10,787 nt of DNA from Gemmatimonadaceae bacterium. Lineage in GTDB: Bacteria > Latescibacterota > UBA2968 > UBA8231. The DNA is taken from positions 1 to 10,787 of the forward strand of contig PBSR01000100.1 of the NCBI GenBank assembly GCA_002726335.1, written 5' to 3'. Each line of letters starts with the position of its first letter. Position 1 is the first letter of the stretch. The translations under genes were made by a program, and so were the position numbers. This document shows positions 6,589 to 10,787 of the stretch, in pieces. The notes beneath the pieces were generated by a model that was not told where the DNA came from, did no database searches, and saw only the letters and a program-made list of their open reading frames with translations.

Positions 6589-6668
6589 GACGGGCCAATA
6601 TACGTGCGCGCCACTGTTGGCGCATTGAACCGGATACCCGGGAGAGAGGCAGAGAGGACGAAGCAGAC
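6589..6668. promoter_or_regulatory. Divergent promoter region with a perfect palindrome
   Basis: This 80-bp gap separates the divergent acetyltransferase and FAH genes. GCGCCA (6608-6613) and TGGCGC (6618-6623) form a perfect 6-bp inverted repeat around a 4-nt centre. It sits just upstream of the minus-strand TATATT (6602-6597), where a -35 would lie, so a bound regulator could block that promoter. For the forward operon I see no good -10, and only a weak purine-rich ribosome site (GAGAGG, 6652-6657) before the ATG at 6669. An operator role is inference. Confidence 0.4.
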
Positions 6669-7643
6669 ATGAAATTGACCACCTTCGCCATCAAGGGCGA
6701 ACAGCGCCTCGGCGCCATGGTTGGCAACAACAAGATCGTCGCCGACCTGGCTGCGGTGGAAAAGACGGCGGCCCGACGGGAGAAGCGCTCGGCCAACGAT
6801 TTCTACACCGACATGCTCACCTTCCTGAACGCCGGCAGCAAGGCCATGGCGGCGGCTCGCAAGCTGGTCAAGGCCGTCGATGATGGTCTCGGCGACGAGC
6901 CGAAGGCGGACAGCAAATCGACCCACTACCTGACGAAGATCAAGTTGAGGGCACCGGTGCCGAACCCGGCCAAGCTGTTCTGCCTGGCCGGCAACTATCA
7001 GGACCACATCGAGGAGGGCGGTGGCCGCATCACCGCCCAGGATCGCGAGACGCCCCGGGTCTTCATGAAACCTCCGACGACGACCGTCATCGGCCAGGAA
7101 GACAACATCCTCATTCCGCCGGTGGCCCGCGCCGTCGACTGGGAGGGTGAGTTGGCCGTCGTCATCGGCCGCAAGGGCAAGGCCATCGCCTCGAAGGACG
7201 CGCTGAAACACGTGGCCGGGTACACGATCATGAACGACGTGTCCGAGCGGCAGCTGCAGATCAAGGAACGCTCCTCCAACCGTCCCAAGGACGAGTGGTT
7301 CGACTGGCTCAACGGCAAGTGGCTCGACACGGCCGCTCCGCAGGGGCCCTGGATGGTGACGGCGGACGAGATCAAGAACCCTCAGGATCTCGACATCAGC
7401 ACCTTCGTCAACGGCTCCCGCAAACAGCACAACAATACCGGCCAGATGCTCTACTTCGTGGCCGATATCGTCGAGTACATCTCCGCCATCATCACCCTCG
7501 AGCCGGGCGACATCATCAGCACCGGCACGATCTCCGGCGTCGGCGCCACCACGGGCACATTCCTCAAACCAGGGGACCGGGTCGAGATTGAGATCTCGAA
7601 GATCGGGGTTTTGAAGAACAATGTAGCGGCCTCCAAGAAGTGA
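6669..7643 (+). CDS. Fumarylacetoacetate hydrolase (FAH) family protein
   Basis: A 324-aa FAH-fold enzyme (PF01557). An N-terminal segment (1-100) precedes the catalytic domain, which starts at the [15 protein letters not shown] motif (102-116; H113 and E116 as candidate catalytic residues). The metal site is visible as E159 and E161 in [11 protein letters not shown] and D190 in [10 protein letters not shown]134 in FMKPP and the TGTISGVG loop (295-302) fit substrate binding in the family. Known members include ureidoglycolate lyase, acylpyruvate hydrolases, 2-keto-3-deoxy acid dehydratases and oxaloacetate decarboxylases, so the reaction is some C-C hydrolysis, hydration/dehydration or decarboxylation of a 2-oxo acid. 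It is cytosolic and first gene of a four-gene operon. Its TGA overlaps the GTG start of the first transporter. Confidence 0.9.
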   Translation: MKLTTFAIKGEQRLGAMVGNNKIVADLAAVEKTAARREKRSANDFYTDMLTFLNAGSKAMAAARKLVKAVDDGLGDEPKADSKSTHYLTKIKLRAPVPNPAKLFCLAGNYQDHIEEGGGRITAQDRETPRVFMKPPTTTVIGQEDNILIPPVARAVDWEGELAVVIGRKGKAIASKDALKHVAGYTIMNDVSERQLQIKERSSNRPKDEWFDWLNGKWLDTAAPQGPWMVTADEIKNPQDLDISTFVNGSRKQHNNTGQMLYFVADIVEYISAIITLEPGDIISTGTISGVGATTGTFLKPGDRVEIEISKIGVLKNNVAASKK

Positions 7644-8863
7644 CCTCACCCGCCACGGCGGGGACAGAGTCCGAAGGCCCGACTCCCGTTGGACTGTGGA
7701 GTCGGGCCTTTGTCGTTCTGTGCGGTCTGTCCTTCATCGCCGGCATCGCCGCAGCGCCCTTTCAGTCGCTGTTGCCGGTCTATGTCGAGGCCGATCTTCA
7801 GCGTCTGCCTGTCTTCACCGCCTACCTGAAGGGCCTCACCCTGCTGCTGGGAGGCGTGTTCGCCATCGTCGGTGGCCGCCTGGCCGATCTTCTGGGACTC
7901 AAATTCACCCTGCTCCTCGGACTCGCCGGCAGCGGCCTGACCGGGCTCGTGTTCCACAGCACGCACGTGGTGCCGCTGACCATGCTCGTGCTCCTCATCG
8001 GGGCCGCCCACGGCCCGCTGAGTACGGCAGGTCAGAGCTACCTGATCAACTGTGCCGGCCCGCAACGTCTCGGACTGGGTGGGGCCCTCTACTTTCTCAG
8101 CTTCACCGGAGGCAACTCCGTCGGCAACTTCTGTACGGGCCTGGTGAAGGACGCCTGGAGCTTCCCCCGGTTGGGGACGACGATGACCCTGATCATGGTG
8201 GGGGTCGTCGCCGGCGGCCTGCTCCTGCTGCCGTCGACTCGGGTACCCCGAGCGGCCGATGTGCCTCGCCAGGGACTACAGTTGTGGCGCTCCTACCGGC
8301 CGCTGCTGGCGCGGCGCGATGTGCTCCTGCTGCTCGGACTGCGCCTGTCGATCACCAGCTTCTGGGGCATGGCGACGCTGGCCCTGCCGCTGCTCGTCTA
8401 CCGCGCCAGCCAGTCAGCCGCCACAGCCGCCTACTACGGCGCGGTGTCGCTGGCGGTGGCCGCCGCCGGGCAGCTGCTCACCGGCTTGCTGCGGGATCGG
8501 TACGGACGGACAGGGCCTCTCATCATTTCCTCGCTTGGCATCGTGGCCAGTGCGGCGTGCCTGGCGCTCTATACGGATTCGGTGGCCGGCCTGTTCGTCT
8601 TCGGCACATCGCTGACGGCGACTGCCTGGGCCGTGTCCACTCTGGTTCCGGCCCTGATCGCCGAAGTCGCCGACGCCGACGAGAAGAACCTGCTCGTCGG
8701 TCTCGGCCACATGGTCTGGAGTGGCGCCATGGTCACCGGCAGCATCATGGGCGGCATTCTTATCGAGGTGGGAGCCCACGTGCCCTTCGCCCTCGGTGTC
8801 ATCCATGCCTCCGTCGGCACATTGTGTACGTGGCGTCTGTGCGTACGGCTGGACAACCGATGA
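7640..8863 (+). CDS. Major facilitator superfamily transporter (first of a tandem pair)
   Basis: A 407-aa MFS permease with about 12 hydrophobic segments. A 20-residue polar N-terminus precedes the first helix at about 23-40. GGRLADLLGLKF (78-89) is the motif-A loop between helices 2 and 3, and LLRDRYGRTG repeats the motif in the second half, after a central hydrophilic stretch near residues 195-220. The GTG start overlaps the FAH stop as GTGA. No other ATG, GTG or TTG exists in frame before the first membrane helix, so this start is favoured despite the absence of a clear ribosome site. The first 25 codons contain a strong hairpin (7674-7710). The stop overlaps the ATG of the second transporter. 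The substrate is not recognisable; context suggests an organic acid used by the operon's enzymes. Confidence 0.88.
   Translation: MTSPATAGTESEGPTPVGLWSRAFVVLCGLSFIAGIAAAPFQSLLPVYVEADLQRLPVFTAYLKGLTLLLGGVFAIVGGRLADLLGLKFTLLLGLAGSGLTGLVFHSTHVVPLTMLVLLIGAAHGPLSTAGQSYLINCAGPQRLGLGGALYFLSFTGGNSVGNFCTGLVKDAWSFPRLGTTMTLIMVGVVAGGLLLLPSTRVPRAADVPRQGLQLWRSYRPLLARRDVLLLLGLRLSITSFWGMATLALPLLVYRASQSAATAAYYGAVSLAVAAAGQLLTGLLRDRYGRTGPLIISSLGIVASAACLALYTDSVAGLFVFGTSLTATAWAVSTLVPALIAEVADADEKNLLVGLGHMVWSGAMVTGSIMGGILIEVGAHVPFALGVIHASVGTLCTWRLCVRLDNR
7674..7710 (+). terminator. Terminator-like or attenuator hairpin inside the start of MFS1
   Basis: AAGGCCCGACTCC (7674-7686) is a perfect 13-bp reverse complement of GGAGTCGGGCCTT (7698-7710), with an 11-nt loop, and TTTGTCGTT continues from the stem. 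This has the look of an intrinsic terminator 30 bp after the FAH stop, yet it lies within codons 12-24 of MFS1. Partial termination here would give more FAH than transporter mRNA. The T-tract is interrupted, so efficiency may be moderate. Confidence 0.6.
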
Positions 8864-10023
8864 AGAAGCTGAACCTGCTGCTGCTGACGGTGGCCCACTT
8901 CTGCGTCGATTCCTACGCCACCATGCTGGCCCCCATCCTGCCTCTCGTTATCGAGCGGATGGGGCTGAGCCTGGCCAGCGCCGGCATCCTGGGCACCATC
9001 GTCTCGGTCTGCAATCTCAGTCAGCCCCTGCTGGGCATCTGGGCCGACCACATGCGCCGGCGCTGGCTCATCATCGGCGGCGTCGGCCTCGCCACCCTGT
9101 TCACCCCATTGATGGGTATCGCCCCGAACTACTGGGTGCTGGTCACCGTGCTCTGCCTGGGTGGTTTCGGCGTGGCCGCTTTTCATCCGCAGTCCTTCTC
9201 CCTCGCCGGAGAGCTGAGCGGATCCCGTCGTTCCTTCGGCCTGGCACTGTTCGTCTTTGGTGGCACCATGGGCCTGGGGATCACGCCGCTGTGGGTCCCC
9301 TTTTTTGCCGAGCGTGTCGGTCTCGGATGGCTGCCCGTCGTCTCCATTCCGGGCCTGCTGTTCCTGCTCCTCGTGCTGCGCTTCGTTCCTCTCGACAACC
9401 CCCATGCCGCCACGGCGGACAAGCCGGATCGCGCCACGGGATTCAACGGCGCTGCACGTCCCCTGGCGCTGATCACGGCCGTCGTCATCCTGCGCTCCGT
9501 CACCGCCCTTGGATTCGCCTTCTTCCTGGTTGTGCTGCTCTCCCGCGAACGCGGCCTGTCTCTCGTCGAAAGCGGCGTACCCCTGGCGGCGTACAACATC
9601 TCGGGCGTCGTCGGGGCCCTCTTCTTCGGCTACCTTGGCGACCGGGTCAACGCCCGGCCGCTCATCGTCGGTTCTCTGGTGTTCTCGGTACCGGCGCTGC
9701 TGGCTTTTCTGCAGATCGAGGGCCCCCTGAGCTACATCCCTCTCGCTCTCGGCGGTGGCCTGGTGCTGGCATCGAACTCCATCCTCGTCGCTCTCGCCCA
9801 GGAGCTGGTGCCGCAACGCTCCGGCCTGGCCTCCAGTCTGCCATTGGGCTTCAGCTGGGGCCTGGCCAGCCTGTCTCTGGGACCGGTGGGCTGGTTTGCC
9901 GACACGTACGGGGTCACCGAAACCCTCCGCTGGCTGGCCCTGTTGCCTCTGGTCACGGCCACGGTGGCGCTCTTCCTTCCAGCACGGCCCCACCCGACAC
10001 CTGATACCACCGAAAAGGAATAA
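8860..10023 (+). CDS. MFS transporter, fosmidomycin-resistance (FSR)-like
   Basis: A 387-aa permease with about 12 membrane helices. The N-terminus HFCVDSYATMLAPILPL (13-29) and APNYWVL with GGFGVAAFHPQ are typical of the FSR-like MFS branch. GIWADHMRRRW (59-69) is the motif-A loop between helices 2 and 3, and GYLGDRVNARP repeats it in the second half. A charged central loop lies near 178-200. FSR members are proton-driven exporters of drugs, but many relatives move metabolites, so the name does not fix substrate or direction. The ATG overlaps the MFS1 stop as ATGA. The last codons carry the ribosome site (AAGGAA, 10015-10020) of the next gene. Open reading continues far upstream in this frame but is antisense-free shadow of MFS1; the protein begins at 8860. 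Confidence 0.9.
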   Translation: MKKLNLLLLTVAHFCVDSYATMLAPILPLVIERMGLSLASAGILGTIVSVCNLSQPLLGIWADHMRRRWLIIGGVGLATLFTPLMGIAPNYWVLVTVLCLGGFGVAAFHPQSFSLAGELSGSRRSFGLALFVFGGTMGLGITPLWVPFFAERVGLGWLPVVSIPGLLFLLLVLRFVPLDNPHAATADKPDRATGFNGAARPLALITAVVILRSVTALGFAFFLVVLLSRERGLSLVESGVPLAAYNISGVVGALFFGYLGDRVNARPLIVGSLVFSVPALLAFLQIEGPLSYIPLALGGGLVLASNSILVALAQELVPQRSGLASSLPLGFSWGLASLSLGPVGWFADTYGVTETLRWLALLPLVTATVALFLPARPHPTPDTTEKE

Positions 10024-10028
10024 CTCGG

Positions 10029-10667
10029 ATGTACAACGAATGGAGACCCATCTACACCGCCCTGGCCGCCGACATCATGGATGCCCTGGGTTACCGTGAG
10101 CAGACCCTCGAGCACACCGTCCGTCCCTCCTCCGCCACGACCGGCTTCGGTGGTCCCGCGGTGACGCTGGACGCCTACCAGCACGATGAGCCCCATCCGG
10201 ACCCGTACGGCAAGATCTTCGAGGCCTACGATCTGATGAACAGGGGGGATGTTGTCGTGGTGGCCACCAACGGCGAGGTGCGATCCGGGTTGTGGGGTGA
10301 GTTGTTGTCGACGGCGGCGGTGGCCCGCGGCGTCAACGCCGTGGTCACCGACGGACTTGTGCGCGACATCCGTCTGATGGACGAGATGGGTTTCCACTGT
10401 TTCAGCCGCGGGTATTCCCCCCTGGATTCGGCCGGACGGATCATACCTCGCGACGTGCAGGTTCCCGTTACCTGTGCCGGGGTGCACATCAAGCCCGGTG
10501 ACTTCATCCTCGCCGACTACGAAGGTGTCGTGGTTATACCGGCGGCGATCCTCGACGAGGTCCGCACCCGATGCATGGAGAAGCTCGAGGGTGAGAACAC
10601 GGTGCGGGACGTCCTGGCGAGCGGGCGCTCGCCACGGGAGGTCTTCGACGAGTACGGCATACTGTAG
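10029..10667 (+). CDS. RraA family protein, HMG/CHA aldolase-like
   Basis: A 212-aa RraA-like protein (PF03737). The signature GLWGELLSTAAVARG (87-101) followed by VVTDGLVRD (105-113) is present, with R112-D113 matching the Arg-Asp pair that binds pyruvate and Mg2+ in 4-hydroxy-4-methyl-2-oxoglutarate / 4-carboxy-4-hydroxy-2-oxoadipate aldolase. Length is nearer to those aldolases than to the about 160-aa RraA ribonuclease inhibitor. It probably cleaves or decarboxylates a keto acid to pyruvate or a related product. AAGGAA lies 8 nt before the ATG and 5 bp separate it from the transporter stop, so it is the last gene of the FAH-MFS-MFS-RraA operon. The final codon runs straight into a palindrome. 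It lacks a signal peptide and is expected in the cytosol. Confidence 0.88.
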   Translation: MYNEWRPIYTALAADIMDALGYREQTLEHTVRPSSATTGFGGPAVTLDAYQHDEPHPDPYGKIFEAYDLMNRGDVVVVATNGEVRSGLWGELLSTAAVARGVNAVVTDGLVRDIRLMDEMGFHCFSRGYSPLDSAGRIIPRDVQVPVTCAGVHIKPGDFILADYEGVVVIPAAILDEVRTRCMEKLEGENTVRDVLASGRSPREVFDEYGIL

Positions 10668-10681
10668 AGCCGCGCGGCTCT
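10666..10681 (+). terminator. Perfect 16-bp palindrome overlapping the RraA-like stop codon
   Basis: AGAGCC-GCGC-GGCTCT is fully self-complementary and includes the last two bases of the TAG stop. It can form a 6-bp stem with a GCGC loop. No T-run follows, so it is at best a weak or Rho-assisted end of the operon, an mRNA 3' stabiliser, or a protein-binding site. Confidence 0.4.
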
Positions 10682-10697
10682 GGCCTGGTACCTCCTG

Positions 10698-10787
10698 ATG
10701 GGCACCCCCACTACGCAAGCTGATCCCGGAGCCCCGTCCTCGAAGCCTCCGCGCGAAGTGCTCGCCATCGGCGGCTTCGCCCACTTC
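10698..10787 (+). CDS. Possible 5' end of a further gene, cut by the window
   Basis: An ATG at 10698 opens a frame of 30 codons to the window edge. The protein begins MGTPTTQADPG and reaches PPREVLAIGGFAHF; the second half has the G/C-ending codons seen in neighbouring genes. There is no clear ribosome binding site and too little protein to name a family. It would be 30 bp past the RraA-like stop. Confidence 0.4.
   Translation, partial: MGTPTTQADPGAPSSKPPREVLAIGGFAHF

Noticed and set aside
6495..7649. Minus-strand open frame of about 384 codons opposite the FAH gene.
   Set aside because: Antisense shadow of a well-conserved FAH gene; it also overlaps the acetyltransferase out of frame.
8569..9993. 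Long minus-strand open frame opposite the two transporters.
   Set aside because: Gln/Gly/Arg-rich with no recognisable domain; the forward strand has clear MFS motifs over the same bases.
9732..10784. Minus-strand open frame of about 350 codons opposite the RraA-like gene.
   Set aside because: No domain, and forward genes on the same bases have ribosome sites and family motifs.
1..10787. CRISPR array, tRNA, rRNA, transposase or phage genes.
   Set aside because: None visible on either strand; the only direct repeats are the two copies at 2957-3020 and the short CCACC tract.

Overview
The window is GC-rich bacterial DNA with dense coding, strong G/C preference at third codon positions, GTG and possibly TTG starts, and several 4-base stop/start overlaps. 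There is no rRNA, tRNA, insertion sequence, phage gene or CRISPR array. The gene mix (AmmeMemoRadiSam radical SAM enzyme, DUF502 membrane protein, enolase-superfamily and creatininase-family enzymes, an FAH-family enzyme, RraA-like aldolase and MFS transporters) is of the kind seen in environmental heterotrophs such as Latescibacterota or Poribacteria-like lineages. That placement is an inference from gene content, not something the sequence proves.

Layout. Positions 1-102 are an upstream flank. 103-1176 (+) encodes an AmrS-type radical SAM enzyme. It converges on 1217-1906 (-), a YugP-type membrane zinc metallopeptidase. Behind that, on the same strand, lies a DUF502 membrane protein (2092-2821) whose frame is broken by what looks like one extra base near 2467. 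A 478-bp gene-free stretch (2822-3299) follows. It holds a candidate promoter for DUF502, two 26-bp direct repeats that each contain a small hairpin, an 11-bp inverted repeat, and a textbook sigma70-type promoter placed so that the queC mRNA would be leaderless.

3300-5996 (+) is a compact run: queC (7-deazaguanine synthesis), an enolase-superfamily dehydratase/racemase whose GTG start overlaps the queC stop, and a creatininase-family amidohydrolase. A WbpD/WlbB-like sugar N-acetyltransferase (6013-6588, -) converges on this run and diverges from the next one. The 80-bp divergent gap carries a perfect palindrome that could be an operator.

6669-10667 (+) is a second tight operon: FAH-family enzyme, MFS transporter 1 (GTGA overlap), FSR-like MFS transporter 2 (ATGA overlap) and an RraA/HMG-aldolase-like protein (5-bp gap). 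A perfect 13-bp hairpin followed by a T-rich stretch lies inside the first codons of MFS1 and looks like an attenuator between the enzyme and the transporters. A partial reading frame opens at 10698 and runs off the end.

Together the two forward runs suggest uptake and breakdown of a small organic acid: transporters bring it in, the enolase-superfamily enzyme dehydrates or epimerises it, and the FAH and RraA-like enzymes process keto-acid intermediates towards pyruvate-type products. The substrate cannot be read from the sequence, and joining the two runs into one pathway is inference.
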